DNA of 64,000 nt from Arcanobacterium haemolyticum DSM 20595 (lineage in GTDB: Bacteria; Actinomycetota; Actinomycetes; Actinomycetales; Actinomycetaceae): contig NC_014218.1 of assembly GCF_000092365.1 (NCBI RefSeq), positions 248,001 to 312,000 of the forward strand, in the 5' to 3' direction. The position numbers and the translations under genes were made by a program. How positions within the stretch are numbered: position 1 is the stretch's first letter; each line of letters begins with the position of its first letter. Below, piece after piece: positions 9,023 through 18,120 of the stretch. Below the pieces are notes generated by a model. That model had not been told where the DNA came from and searched no databases. It worked only from the letters and a program-made list of their open reading frames with translations.

Positions 9023-9099
9023 CCTGCAAAAATATTGAGAATTCGGCACGATCTGCAATATGCGGCGGGATCGTGCCAAATTCTCAAACAAAATGCGGG
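9023..9099. repeat. 77-bp palindromic dispersed repeat, copy 1
   Basis: Starts CCTGCAAAAA and ends CAAACAAAATGCGGG. Inside, TTGAGAATT-GGCACGATC pairs almost perfectly with GATCGTGCC-AATTCTCAA around a TGCAATATGCGGCG loop. Same length and same ends as copies at 36188-36264 and 52853-52929. It lies in the 478-bp gap before pstS. Confidence 0.85.
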
Positions 9100-9140
9100 T
9101 GTTTACGTTCTTATACCCCGTCACAATAGCCGCGTAAACC

Positions 9141-9169
9141 GTTTACCTACCGTTCACCTCACGTGAAAC
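9141..9169 (+). promoter_or_regulatory. PHO box (PhoP binding site) of the pst operon
   Basis: Three seven-base units, GTTTACC, GTTCACC and GTGAAAC, start exactly 11 bp apart (9141, 9152, 9163). This is the arrangement of actinobacterial PhoP boxes, whose unit consensus is GTTCACC with 11-bp periodicity. A TATAAAT-like -10 lies about 26 bp downstream (9195-9201), so the box covers the -35 region as expected for activation under phosphate starvation. Confidence 0.8.
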
Positions 9170-9239
9170 AAACGATCATCTTCCTTCTTTAACGTATAAA
9201 TACCTGGATCACTCCGATCTGCCACCAGAAGGATGGAAA

Positions 9240-10331
9240 ATGAGAAAGAAACGTAGTTATGCATCGTTGGCTGCTATGAGCGCGCTTGCATTAGGACTGA
9301 CTGCGTGCTCTGGCATGCCAGAGCGTGATGGTAAAGATTCCGACGTGTCAACGAATAAAGGCAGCATCAACGGTTCGGGAGCATCTTCCCAGGTCAACGC
9401 CCAACAAGCATGGCGTGACAACTATTCTGCCTCAAGCGGTTTTACGATCAATTACGATCCCACAGGATCTGGCACGGGACGCGAACAATTTATTGCAGGG
9501 AAAACGGCGTTTGCTGGCACAGATTCGGTGCTTACCCCAGAAGAAGTTGCCGCTGCCACTTCGCGCTGCAACGGCACCGAGCCGCTGGAACTTCCGCTCT
9601 ATATCTCACCTATCGCATTGGCTTTCAACCTTGACGGCATCACGTCCCTCAACCTGACCGCCGATCTCATCGCCCACATTTTCAACGGCACCATCACCAC
9701 CTGGAATGATCCAAAAATTGCGGCCATCAATCCGGGCGTCAAACTACCAGAAATTCCGATCATTCCAGTTAATCGCGCAGATGATTCTGGCACCACCAAG
9801 AATTTCCAAAAGTACCTGGTTGAGGCAGCCGGAAAGGCGTGGCCGCATAAACCAGAGGAGACGTGGCCAATTTCTGGAACACAATCGGCGGAAAAGACAT
9901 CTGGCGTTGTGAATCTGGTGAAGTCTACGCCAGGTGCAATCACCTACGCGGATGCGGCGCAGATCGCGGGGCTCGGTTCAGTTGCGGTGCAGGTGAACGG
10001 CAAATTCCTGCCGTATTCGCCGGGAGCTGCGGCTGCGATTGTGGATGGTTCGGGGTTGGATGACGACGCTACCGAGCGGCGCATAACCTTCGCCTTGAAA
10101 CGTGATGGGTCGGTTGCGGATGCATATCCGATCGTGATGATTTCTTACCTGGTGGCGTGCACTGACTACAGTCAGCCGGGAACAGCAGAGGCAGTCAAAG
10201 GCTATCTGACCTATGTGGCATCTGCAGAAGGGCAAGAAAAAGCTGCAGCAGCAAAGGGCGGAAATGCGCCGATTTCTCAGCAGCTTCGAGAACGAGTCAC
10301 TACTGCAATCAACCTTATTTCCACTAACTAA
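9240..10331 (+). CDS. pstS: Phosphate ABC transporter substrate-binding lipoprotein
   Basis: Lipoprotein of 363 residues that captures phosphate outside the membrane and delivers it to PstCA. The lipobox LTAC places the modified Cys at residue 23. Phosphate-binding landmarks are INGSGASS near residue 40, GTGREQF, FAGTDSVLTPEE and NRADDSGTTKNFQKYL. The gene follows the PHO box and opens the pstSCAB operon; pstC begins 11 bp after its stop. Length is typical of the family. Confidence 0.97.
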   Translation: MRKKRSYASLAAMSALALGLTACSGMPERDGKDSDVSTNKGSINGSGASSQVNAQQAWRDNYSASSGFTINYDPTGSGTGREQFIAGKTAFAGTDSVLTPEEVAAATSRCNGTEPLELPLYISPIALAFNLDGITSLNLTADLIAHIFNGTITTWNDPKIAAINPGVKLPEIPIIPVNRADDSGTTKNFQKYLVEAAGKAWPHKPEETWPISGTQSAEKTSGVVNLVKSTPGAITYADAAQIAGLGSVAVQVNGKFLPYSPGAAAAIVDGSGLDDDATERRITFALKRDGSVADAYPIVMISYLVACTDYSQPGTAEAVKGYLTYVASAEGQEKAAAAKGGNAPISQQLRERVTTAINLISTN

Positions 10332-10342
10332 ACGGCCTAATT

Positions 10343-11242
10343 ATGAGCAATGCATACACGAAACGCGCTGACCGGCTCTTTAGTGGCAGTGCGAGGACCG
10401 CGGCGTTCGCGATCCTCGCACTGCTGGGGGCAGTTGCCATTTTCCTCATTATTTCTTCGCAGAACGCTCTTCTGACGAGCAGCGATACAATCAGGGAAAG
10501 CGTGAGTTTCGCGCGCGGAATGAACTTTTGGGAATTTGCGGCTGCGGCCGTGTTTGGAACACTTCTAGCTGCGGTTATTGCACTCGCAATCGCCGTGCCG
10601 TTCGCAGTGGCCATTGCCTTGTTTATCTCGCATTATGCACCGCGAAAATTCGCTGCAATCTTCGGTTATGTGATTGATTTGCTGGCAGCGATTCCGTCGG
10701 TTGTGTTCGGCCTGTGGGGGATGTGGACTCTGGAACCATTCCTGCGCCCCATCTTCTTCCTTATCCCAGGATTCATTCCACCGGCTCGTAACATTCTCAT
10801 GGGTGGCATCGTCCTTGCTATTATGATCCTGCCGATCATCACCTCGCTTTGCCGGGAGGTGTTCCTCCAAACGCCGCGCCTCCATGAAGAAGCAGCACTC
10901 GGTCTAGGCGCCACACGCTGGGAAATGATCCGCATGGTTGTGCTCCCATACGGCCGATCCGGAATCGTTTCTGCATCCATGCTGGGGCTCGGCCGCGCTC
11001 TAGGCGAAACCATGGCCCTCCTCATGGTACTTTCACCTGGCCTTTTGATTAACTTCAACATCGCCAGCCCCGGCCAACATTCAACCATTGCCTCCCAAAT
11101 CGCCCTCCGATTCCCAGAAGCCTCCGGCCTCTCATCAGACTTCCTCATCGCACTTGGCCTCATCCTCTTCATCATCACATTCGCCGTGAACTTCATGGCC
11201 CGCGCCATCGTTGCACGCAAAACCATAGGAGCACAGGCATGA
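10343..11242 (+). CDS. pstC: Phosphate ABC transporter permease PstC
   Basis: Membrane permease of 299 residues with six predicted helices. The ABC permease EAA-like loop is present as EEAALGLGATRWEMIRMVVLP, and the preceding AIPSVVFGLWGMW is characteristic of PstC. It forms the translocation channel with PstA. Its stop overlaps the pstA start by four bases (ATGA), indicating translational coupling. Confidence 0.97.
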   Translation: MSNAYTKRADRLFSGSARTAAFAILALLGAVAIFLIISSQNALLTSSDTIRESVSFARGMNFWEFAAAAVFGTLLAAVIALAIAVPFAVAIALFISHYAPRKFAAIFGYVIDLLAAIPSVVFGLWGMWTLEPFLRPIFFLIPGFIPPARNILMGGIVLAIMILPIITSLCREVFLQTPRLHEEAALGLGATRWEMIRMVVLPYGRSGIVSASMLGLGRALGETMALLMVLSPGLLINFNIASPGQHSTIASQIALRFPEASGLSSDFLIALGLILFIITFAVNFMARAIVARKTIGAQA

Positions 11243-12156
11243 GCACCATCGCATCAACCCCTGCGAATAAGCAGAATGCGCGGACGATCCAGGAACGCAC
11301 GCTAAAACGTCGCCGTTACACCGATAAAATCGCAACGATCGGAATGTATGCAACTTTTGCGGCGGCAGTCGTCCCACTCGTATCACTGCTCTACACAGTG
11401 GTCACGGAAGGGTGGGCACGGCTAACACAAAGCGGATTCCTCACCCACACAACCTTCGGATCCTCAAACCTCGACGCTACCGTAGGAGCAGGTCACGCGC
11501 TGCTCGGAACCCTCATGATCACAGGCGTCACCGCACTCATTGCCATCCCACTAGGCGTACTTTGCGCCGTATATCTTGTGGAATACGGGCGCGGAAAATT
11601 CGCCAAAACCATCACGTTCCTCGTGGACGTCATGACAGGAATCCCATCAATCGTTGCCGGCCTCTTCGCCGCCGCAGCCATCCCCATGATCAACTACGCA
11701 ATCTTCGGCCACACCGAATTCAAAAACGGATTCATGGGTGCAATCGCACTAGTGGTGCTCATGACCCCAATCGTCATCCGCAACACCGAAGAAATGCTCC
11801 GGCTCGTACCAAACGAACTCCGCGAAGCCTCCTATGCGTTAGGCGTCACCAAAGCCGCCACAATCGTGAAAGTCGTCCTACGAACCTCTCTATCCGGAAT
11901 CATTTCCGGAATCGTCATCGCAATCGCCCGCGTCATCGGCGAATCCGCGCCCCTCCTCATCACCGCCGGAACCACAGACGTCTACAACCTCAACCTCTTC
12001 CACGGGCAAATGCTCACGCTGCCAGTGTACGTCTACAACGAATACACCCGCGGCAACCAAACCACCGCCTGGGCTGGCGCACTCCTGCTCATCCTCATCG
12101 TTCTCATCCTCAACCTTGCCGCCCGCGTGATAGCCCGCCGATTCGCGCACGTCTGA
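11239..12156 (+). CDS. pstA: Phosphate ABC transporter permease PstA
   Basis: Membrane permease of 305 residues, partner of PstC. A positively charged N-terminus is followed by six helices; the EAA loop appears as [21 protein letters not shown] and the family segment as [15 protein letters not shown]. The coding sequence is rich in A and C at third positions, unlike the second half of pstB downstream. Confidence 0.97.
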   Translation: MSTIASTPANKQNARTIQERTLKRRRYTDKIATIGMYATFAAAVVPLVSLLYTVVTEGWARLTQSGFLTHTTFGSSNLDATVGAGHALLGTLMITGVTALIAIPLGVLCAVYLVEYGRGKFAKTITFLVDVMTGIPSIVAGLFAAAAIPMINYAIFGHTEFKNGFMGAIALVVLMTPIVIRNTEEMLRLVPNELREASYALGVTKAATIVKVVLRTSLSGIISGIVIAIARVIGESAPLLITAGTTDVYNLNLFHGQMLTLPVYVYNEYTRGNQTTAWAGALLLILIVLILNLAARVIARRFAHV

Positions 12157-12215
12157 ACCGGAGATACGGCGCCTCGATCAGGGCGCGCCGCCAAGCCACC
12201 TCGAAAGGACTCTTC

Positions 12216-13073
12216 ATGACAACCTGCATCCTTACCCCACGCTCAGCCGCCCCCAAAATTCCAGATATGCTGGATAGTGCAGGGAGTAGCGCCGAACACG
12301 ACGGCATCCACGTACGCGATCTCAACATCTACTACGGCGATTTCCTGGCCGTCCGCGGGGTCAACGTGGACATCGCGCCACAATCCATCACCGCGCTCAT
12401 CGGCCCGTCCGGTTGCGGAAAATCCACCTTCCTGCGCTCCCTCAACCGCATGCACGAAGTGGTGCCCGGCGCGCGCGTGGACGGCACCGTGGTGATCGGC
12501 GGGGAAAATATTTACGGCGTCGGGGTGGACCCCGTGGCCGTCCGCTCCCGAGTAGGCATGGTGTTCCAACGCCCCAATCCATTCCCGACCATGAGTATTG
12601 CCGACAATGTGTTGGCTGGCATACGGCTAAACAATCGCAAAATCTCGGCAAATGAGGCCGAAGAAATTGTGGAGACTTCTCTGCGCGGGGCAAATCTGTG
12701 GAATGAAGTGAAAGATCGGTTGGGGAGGCCGGGAGCGTCGCTGTCTGGCGGGCAGCAACAGCGCTTGTGTATTGCTCGTGCAATCGCTGTAAAGCCCGAT
12801 GTGTTGCTGATGGATGAACCGTGTTCCGCGCTGGATCCGATTTCTACGTTGGCCATTGAGGATTTGATGCAGGAGTTGCAGAGCGATTACACAATCGTGA
12901 TCGTCACCCACAACATGCAGCAGGCTGCGCGTGTTTCCCAGAAAACCGGGTTCTTCAACATTGGTGGCAGTGGGCAACCAGGACAGCTGGTGGAATACAA
13001 CGACACTGAGGTGATCTTCTCTAACCCTGCACATGAAGAGACGGAGGCCTACGTTTCCGGGCGATTCGGCTGA
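12216..13073 (+). CDS. pstB: Phosphate ABC transporter ATP-binding protein
   Basis: ATPase of 285 residues that powers PstCA. Walker A is GPSGCGKST, the signature is [14 protein letters not shown] and Walker B is DVLLMDEP. About 30 residues precede the usual start of the PstB core ([20 protein letters not shown]), so the ATG at 12216 with AAAGGA upstream gives a longer N-terminus than normal. Codon use changes near 12600 from C-ending to G/T-ending codons. No phoU follows; the operon ends at the hairpin at 13127. Confidence 0.97.
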   Translation: MTTCILTPRSAAPKIPDMLDSAGSSAEHDGIHVRDLNIYYGDFLAVRGVNVDIAPQSITALIGPSGCGKSTFLRSLNRMHEVVPGARVDGTVVIGGENIYGVGVDPVAVRSRVGMVFQRPNPFPTMSIADNVLAGIRLNNRKISANEAEEIVETSLRGANLWNEVKDRLGRPGASLSGGQQQRLCIARAIAVKPDVLLMDEPCSALDPISTLAIEDLMQELQSDYTIVIVTHNMQQAARVSQKTGFFNIGGSGQPGQLVEYNDTEVIFSNPAHEETEAYVSGRFG

Positions 13074-13126
13074 GAATGCTGATTCGGCAGTCGCTTTCCG
13101 CCAGCTACATACCGCTTCCTGGTAGC

Positions 13127-13165
13127 AAGGAGGGGGAGAGAGCTTCGGCTCTCTCCCCCCTCCTT
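13127..13165. terminator. Bidirectional terminator between pstB and the PiT gene
   Basis: A 17-bp G/C-rich stem with one bulged C and a TTCG tetraloop sits between two convergent operons. Confidence 0.8.
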
Positions 13166-13174
13166 CTTCATCTA

Positions 13175-14188
13175 TCAGATAAAGATGAAGTGGAAGACTG
13201 CATAGAACAGTGCAGAAACGATTGCTGCTGCTGGCATGGTCAGGAACCAGGCGCCAACAATAGACTTGGTCACGTTCCAGCGAACTGCTGAAAGTCGCTT
13301 GGTTGCACCGGCCCCCATGATCGCTGATGTGATCGTGTGGGTGGTGGAGATGGGTGCGTGGTACACGAATGCAGTGGTGTACAGAACCGAAGATGCCACG
13401 GATTCGGCAACGAAGCCCTGGGATGGATCCAGATCGATGATCTTGGAGCCGAGGGTTTTCATGATGCGCCATCCGCCTGAGTAGGTGCCCATCGAAATCG
13501 CTGCAGCAGCGCCGATCTTTACCCAGAGTGGAACTTCGTGTCCTTCGTGGAAGCCACCTGCAACGAGTGCAAGAACAACCACGCCCATGGTCTTCTGTGC
13601 ATCCTGCAAACCGTGGCCGAGCGCGGTTGCGGCTGCGGACAGGGTTTGTGCATACCGGAATTTGCGCATTGTTGGGCGGTAAGCATAGTTAGCGAACACG
13701 CGCATAACAATGGACATCAGGATGTATGCGAGGATGAAGCCCACGAATGGGGAGATGAACATTGGGAGCACAACTTTTTCGCCGATCACGCTCCACTGCA
13801 CCGAGATGGATGCGGCCACACCTGCACCGGCAAGACCGCCGATGAGCGCGTGGGATGATGACGACGGGAGGCCTAACCACCACGTGATCAGGTTCCAGAT
13901 AACTGCGCCAACAAGCCCGGAAAGAACAACGAATAGTGCCACCAACTGGTTGGGAACTGCTTCGATATCTACGATTCCGGAGCCGATTGTTTCGGCAACA
14001 CCTGTGCCTAGGAGAGCACCAACAAAGTTCATGACTGCTGCCATGATCAGGGCGGTGCGAGGTGCGAGCGCACGGGTTGCAACGGAGGTTGCAATGGCGT
14101 TCGCGGCGTCGTGGAATCCGTTGGTGAAATCGAACGCGAACGCGATCAGGATCACCAACACCACGATAAGGAATGTTGGATCGAGCAT
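13175..14188 (-). CDS. PiT-family inorganic phosphate permease
   Basis: Protein of 337 residues with about ten membrane helices and both PiT signature repeats: FDFTNGFHDAANAIATSVATRA near the N-terminus and SSSHALIGGLAGAG, with APISTTHTITSAIMGAGATKR in the C-terminal half. PiT carriers are low-affinity metal-phosphate symporters, complementing the high-affinity Pst system encoded convergently. Its start overlaps the stop of the DUF47 gene (ATGA), the usual pairing for this transporter. Confidence 0.93.
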   Translation of the reverse strand: MLDPTFLIVVLVILIAFAFDFTNGFHDAANAIATSVATRALAPRTALIMAAVMNFVGALLGTGVAETIGSGIVDIEAVPNQLVALFVVLSGLVGAVIWNLITWWLGLPSSSSHALIGGLAGAGVAASISVQWSVIGEKVVLPMFISPFVGFILAYILMSIVMRVFANYAYRPTMRKFRYAQTLSAAATALGHGLQDAQKTMGVVVLALVAGGFHEGHEVPLWVKIGAAAAISMGTYSGGWRIMKTLGSKIIDLDPSQGFVAESVASSVLYTTAFVYHAPISTTHTITSAIMGAGATKRLSAVRWNVTKSIVGAWFLTMPAAAIVSALFYAVFHFIFI

Positions 14189-14814
14189 CAGGACTCCTTG
14201 ATCGCGATGCCCTCGATTGAGACGGCGAGTGTTTCGAAGCTATCGATCGCAGCTTCGAGCGCGTCAACAACGAACTTGATCTTCAAGACTTCCATGGCGT
14301 TTGCGTCGTCGTCGGCAAAAATCTCACGCATGAGCTTGCGGTAAACGATGTCGCCCTGGTTTTCTAGCTGGTTAATTTCCATCCAGAACTTCTTGGTGTG
14401 ATCGCCCATGGAAGCAATTTCTTTCATTGCTTCGTTGGTGATCACGGCGCACTTGTTGATGATCTCGATGAGTTCGAGCGCCTTTTCCGGGAGGTGTCCA
14501 ATACGGTAGAGGACCATGTTGTCGCCGGCTTCGTCGATTAAGTCAACGATGTCGTCGACCGTGGAGACGAGCGCGTAGACGTCCTCACGATCGTAGGGAA
14601 GTACGAAGCTGTGGGCCACTTTTTGCAGGACGTCATGCGTGCCGTCATCTGCGAGGTTTTCAACTTCATGAAGCTTTTTGTTCAGTTCCTTGCGGGTTGA
14701 ACGATCTGCGCCACCCATCCGCGCCAGAATTTCTGCGGCGGATACGATGTGGTTGGCTTGCTTTGCGAACATTTCCAGCACGGCTTTACCCGGTGCAAAT
14801 TTACTTAGACTCAC
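14188..14814 (-). CDS. DUF47 family PhoU-like protein, partner of PiT
   Basis: Cytoplasmic all-helical protein of 208 residues, distantly related to PhoU, with LREVENLADDGTHDVL-like spacing (here LHEVENLADDGTHDVLQK), PYDREDVYALVSTVDDIVDLIDE and ENQGDIVYRKLMREIF. Acidic ExxxD motifs bind metals in the family. It is thought to regulate the coupled PiT permease. The start is a GTG at 14814 with AGAGGG just upstream. Confidence 0.9.
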   Translation of the reverse strand: MSLSKFAPGKAVLEMFAKQANHIVSAAEILARMGGADRSTRKELNKKLHEVENLADDGTHDVLQKVAHSFVLPYDREDVYALVSTVDDIVDLIDEAGDNMVLYRIGHLPEKALELIEIINKCAVITNEAMKEIASMGDHTKKFWMEINQLENQGDIVYRKLMREIFADDDANAMEVLKIKFVVDALEAAIDSFETLAVSIEGIAIKES

Positions 14815-15073
14815 AATGCCCTCTGAACACTAAGTGAACACTTGTCGGTTTCACCTTAAGGCTTAAGAGTGGGCACGCGCTCCCTAAAAGCGAAATTCGC
14901 GTGGCGCGAGTCGCAAAACTCACAGGGTCTTTCGTCATGGATAAAGGTGGAAAATGGAGAATTTTCGGGCGAAAAGTGGGTTTTGTGGCCGTGGGCCGCC
15001 ACGAAAGTATGTGGGAGGTGCAAGGTAAGATGACATTAATTATCAACCGAGTCTCTTAAGAAAGGCGGACATC

Positions 15074-16516
15074 GTGGCTGTTTTTACTGATATGCAACAG
15101 TTTATGGAGGCCGCTACGCAGTGGCTCGGGGGAGTTAATGATTGGTTGTACTACTGGATCATGATTGGCGCTCTTGTAGGTACGGGCGTTATCTTTACAG
15201 TGCGCACGCGGTTCGCGCAGTTGCGTCATTTCGCGGGGATGGCCCGCTATTTACTCCATTCACGTCAAGGTGCGAACGGCGGCATTTCGTCGTTCCAAGC
15301 GTTTGCTATGGGAATGTCTACGCGTATCGGCATCGGCAACATTACGGGTATTGCGTTGGCGATGGTTCTGGGCGGCCCGGGTTCGTTGTTTTGGATGTGG
15401 GTTGTGGCGCTCGTGGGGATGGCTACCGGTTTTGCTGAAGCCACGTTGGCCCAGATTTTCAAGTTTCGGCACCGGGACGGCACGTTCCGTGGTGGTCCGG
15501 CGTCGTACATTATGGATGGCATGAAGTCGCGCGGGCTTGCGGTTGTGTTCGCGTCTGCGATGGTTTTTTGTATGTTTGTAGCGATGCCGATGGTGCAGGC
15601 GAACACTATTGCGCAGGTTTTTGTGGGCGCGCATGGGGTGGCGCCGTGGGTGATCGGTTTGGTCATCGCAGGGTTAACTTCGCTTGTATTGTTTGGTGGC
15701 GTGCGCCGGGTTGCGCAGGCTACTGAGGTTATTTCGCCGCTGATGGCGCTGTTTTATATGTGCGTTGCGGTGATTATTATTGCGTTGAATATTTCGCAGG
15801 TTCCGCAGTTTTTCTCTGACGTTTTCGCTTCCGCTTTTGGCGCTCAGCAGGCGTTTGTGGGTACTGGTTCCGCGTTTGTGGCGGCGGTGCTGAACGGTAC
15901 GCGCCGTGGCCTATTTTCGAATGAGGCCGGTATGGGTACGGCACCGAACGCAGCGGCTACGGCAACGGTGGATCACCCGGTCCAGCAGGGTTTGATCCAG
16001 GCGTTTGGCGTATTTTTGGATACGGTGCTGATTTGTACGGCTACGGGTTTCATTATTTCGACGACGGGGGCTATCGATTATGCCTCTGTTACTCCAGATG
16101 ATGCCGCTCATATCACCACCGATGCTATTACTGGCACGTTGGGATCATGGATGGCATGGCCGGTGTCTATCATGATTTTCTTCTTCGGGTTCTCTTCTAT
16201 CCTTGGTGCGTATGCGTATGGGGAAGCGAACCTGGTGTTCTTGAAGAAGTCACGGCCGTTGGAGTTGTTCTCGCGGGCTGTGCTGGTGGTGTTCACGTTT
16301 GTAGGCTCGGTGTTGGCCTTGACTTTCGTATGGACTGTCATGGATACAGCAATGTTTGTTGTGACCTTGCTGAACCTGGTGGCGTTGCACGGGCTGTCGC
16401 CGTGGGTGGCGGCTTTGCTTCGTGACTATGAAAACCAGACCATTCGGGGTTTGAAGCCGGTGTTCCGTGCAAAGAATGCGGATCTGCCGGGTGAAATCCC
16501 GTCTGACGTGTGGTGA
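15074..16516 (+). CDS. Sodium:alanine/glycine symporter (AGCS family)
   Basis: Protein of 480 residues with about eleven helices. AGCS landmarks are GTGVIFTVRTRFAQLRHF near residue 35, SSFQAFAMGMSTRIGIGNI, GGPGSLFWMW and NGTRRGLFSNEAGMGTAPNA. It imports alanine or glycine with Na+ across the cytoplasmic membrane. The GTG start at 15074 has AGAAAGGCGG upstream. It is monocistronic, ending at the strong terminator at 16552. The first GIGNIxG position reads TRIGIGNITG, where many members have GSGN; whether that shifts substrate is unknown. Confidence 0.92.
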   Translation: MAVFTDMQQFMEAATQWLGGVNDWLYYWIMIGALVGTGVIFTVRTRFAQLRHFAGMARYLLHSRQGANGGISSFQAFAMGMSTRIGIGNITGIALAMVLGGPGSLFWMWVVALVGMATGFAEATLAQIFKFRHRDGTFRGGPASYIMDGMKSRGLAVVFASAMVFCMFVAMPMVQANTIAQVFVGAHGVAPWVIGLVIAGLTSLVLFGGVRRVAQATEVISPLMALFYMCVAVIIIALNISQVPQFFSDVFASAFGAQQAFVGTGSAFVAAVLNGTRRGLFSNEAGMGTAPNAAATATVDHPVQQGLIQAFGVFLDTVLICTATGFIISTTGAIDYASVTPDDAAHITTDAITGTLGSWMAWPVSIMIFFFGFSSILGAYAYGEANLVFLKKSRPLELFSRAVLVVFTFVGSVLALTFVWTVMDTAMFVVTLLNLVALHGLSPWVAALLRDYENQTIRGLKPVFRAKNADLPGEIPSDVW

Positions 16517-16551
16517 TATTCGTTGGCCTCGTCTGACGCAGGGCCAGATTG

Positions 16552-16608
16552 GCGGGAGGGTGTTCAGCAGTGTTCTATGAGGCACTGCTGAACACCCTCC
16601 CGCTTTTT
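16552..16608 (+). terminator. Strong terminator after the AGCS gene
   Basis: Perfect 21-bp stem with a ten-base loop followed by five T residues. It also lies 8 bp beyond the stop of the convergent DUF559 gene and could serve both. Confidence 0.92.
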
Positions 16609-16615
16609 AGCAGCC

Positions 16616-17476
16616 TCAAGGGTCAAGAAGCGATCGCGGCGGCTTCCTGTGGAGTCCTGTTGATAAGCACATCGAGAGTCTCTTTTTAGTGTCTTCCCAT
16701 TGGTGCCAGATTTGTTGATAACTGAGGCGGATTCTGGCGAATCCGTGGAGGTGTGCTTGGAGGTCGCGCTCGCGGTCTGTTGTCACATTTAATGGTTGGC
16801 TGTGAAATGTGGTGCTGTCGCATTCGATGATGAGCGAATCGCCTACTAGGAGATCTACTCGTCCTATTCCATCGATGAATACTTGTGTCTGTACTTTATA
16901 GTTGTGGGATTGAAGGAAATTGCGTACTCGAGTTTCGCTACCGGATTGTGATTCTGTGACGTACCGGTTGAGTACTCGGCGTTTGCGGGATTGAACGTTC
17001 GCGATTGCTACGTCTGCAAAATAAGGGTTGATGAAGCCTTTGTTGAGTGCCGAATCAAGAATGATTAAACCTGTTTCATCTTCGTGATAATAGAGGGCTT
17101 GTTCTATCGCATCCTGCAGAGGAACAACAAGTGATTGTGCACGGGTGGGGATCTCGTGGTTTGCCAAGCGGGTTCGGGCACGTGGGCGATGGAGGGAGCA
17201 CTGAGAGATTTTCGGCTTGGATCCGTTTGGTGCGGTGATGAAATGTGTGGAGCGATCAAATGGAACCCAGAGGCCATATAGCTTGAGTGCAGACAAACAT
17301 CCGATAAGTAGCCCGTTTTCGCAGGCAATTTTCTCAACTCCGGTTAGCGGCTCCGTGGAATACCAGCGGTGTCCGACCGGAATAATCAGGCCACGTTTTT
17401 CGGCATTTTTTAATGAATAGTTGCCGATAATGTGTTGCGCTGTAGGGCTATCTTTTCGAAATACATGTTGATACAT
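16616..17476 (-). CDS. AbiEi-like N-terminal region fused to a DUF559 nuclease-like domain
   Basis: Protein of 286 residues. The N-terminal third resembles the winged-helix and following region of AbiEi-type proteins (LKNAEKRGLIIPVGHRWYST, then LSALKLYGLW). The C-terminal third is DUF559, related to Vsr/restriction-endonuclease folds: SGSETRVRNFLQ, GIGRVDLLVGDSLIIECDS with the acidic residues expected of the nuclease core, and a conserved RERDLQAHLHGFARIRLSYQQI. Such single-gene proteins are common in actinobacteria and uncharacterised. No toxin gene is adjacent. It could be a defence or DNA-repair nuclease; that is inference. Confidence 0.7.
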   Translation of the reverse strand: MYQHVFRKDSPTAQHIIGNYSLKNAEKRGLIIPVGHRWYSTEPLTGVEKIACENGLLIGCLSALKLYGLWVPFDRSTHFITAPNGSKPKISQCSLHRPRARTRLANHEIPTRAQSLVVPLQDAIEQALYYHEDETGLIILDSALNKGFINPYFADVAIANVQSRKRRVLNRYVTESQSGSETRVRNFLQSHNYKVQTQVFIDGIGRVDLLVGDSLIIECDSTTFHSQPLNVTTDRERDLQAHLHGFARIRLSYQQIWHQWEDTKKRLSMCLSTGLHRKPPRSLLDP

Positions 17477-17707
17477 GTATTAAGCTAAGCAAAATTTCGT
17501 GGGCCATTTCCGTAAGAAATAAAAGTGGTGGAAAACTTTTGAGTTAGCGATATTGGGGAGAAATAGATCGTCACATTTTGCTCGATTTTCGCAAAAATTA
17601 GCCATGATTCATGCCCAGCCGACCTCAGTTGCGCCTTCCTGCTCTCCAGCTGTTCGCATCTGTTCCCGTCTCTGTTCTCACCCGTTCTCAAATCAGCGGG
17701 AGACTGC

Positions 17708-17759
17708 ACAGGAGTGCCGTATAGGGCACTGCTGTCTTGCTGGGCGCCGATCGGGCGCC
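17708..17759. repeat. Near-palindromic dispersed repeat, family 2, copy B
   Basis: Core at 17708-17735 (ACAGGAGTGCCGTATAGGGC, then ACTGCTGT), followed by CTTGCTGGGCGCCGATCGGG. The core matches copy C at 62006-62033 at 23 of 28 positions, or 24 of 28 when inverted, because it is nearly palindromic. Confidence 0.65.
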
Positions 17760-17840
17760 GGCAGCGGGGCGAGGAGAGCCAGCAGCGGGGTGAGGAGGGT
17801 CGGTAGCTGGGTGGGAAGTGCCGGCAGCGGGGCGAAAATG
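17757..17840. repeat. 21-bp tandem repeat, four units
   Basis: Four consecutive 21-bp units start at 17757, 17778, 17799 and 17820, with consensus GCCGGCAGCGGGGYGAGGAG. Units 1, 2 and 4 are close; unit 3 is diverged. It directly joins the end of repeat copy B. Lies in the 644-bp gene-poor stretch 17477-18120. Confidence 0.8.
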
Positions 17841-17902
17841 CCCAAAATCGCCCCAATACAACGCAACAGGGGCCGCAGCCACCGGCCGCGACCCCTGCCG
17901 AA

Positions 17903-18005
17903 GTCTAGGACACCGAACCCGAGAGCGCCTGTCGGCGCGAAGGCCGCTCGTAGCGGCAAATATTTGGAGCCCGGGGCTTTCACGATCCGGTGTCTTGTCT
18001 AGAAC
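17903..18005 (+). ncRNA. Candidate structured leader RNA (possible riboswitch or attenuator)
   Basis: GACACCG (17909-17915) can pair with CGGTGTC (17988-17994), enclosing two perfect small hairpins: GCGCC-TGTC-GGCGC (17925-17938) and GCCGCT-CGT-AGCGGC (17943-17957). The multi-branched fold ends about 115 bp before the start of the downstream membrane protein gene. I do not recognise a known riboswitch class. Position and strand are inferred from the downstream gene. Confidence 0.35.
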
Positions 18006-18120
18006 TATAGACGCTCCCACCTGCGTTTGTCATCTCCTCACCCGTGCACGGTTTCCATGCCTGTTGCACACTCGTGCGCGCGGGTTTTGTTCCTGGACAA
18101 GTAGGAAGAAGCAACCCTCC

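Noticed and set aside
14822-14839. Possible PHO box before the DUF47-PiT operon (GTTCACT and GTTCAGA 11 bp apart on the minus strand)
   Set aside because: It overlaps the ribosome binding region 8-25 bp before the start codon, which is not a place for an activator site, and the second unit is poor.
17757-17840. Short repeats as a CRISPR array
   Set aside because: Units are directly adjacent with no spacers and no cas genes are in the window.
17693-17983. Short minus-strand frame across the 21-bp tandem repeat
   Set aside because: The frame stays open only because the repeat length is a multiple of three; low-complexity Leu/Pro/Ala translation, no start signal.
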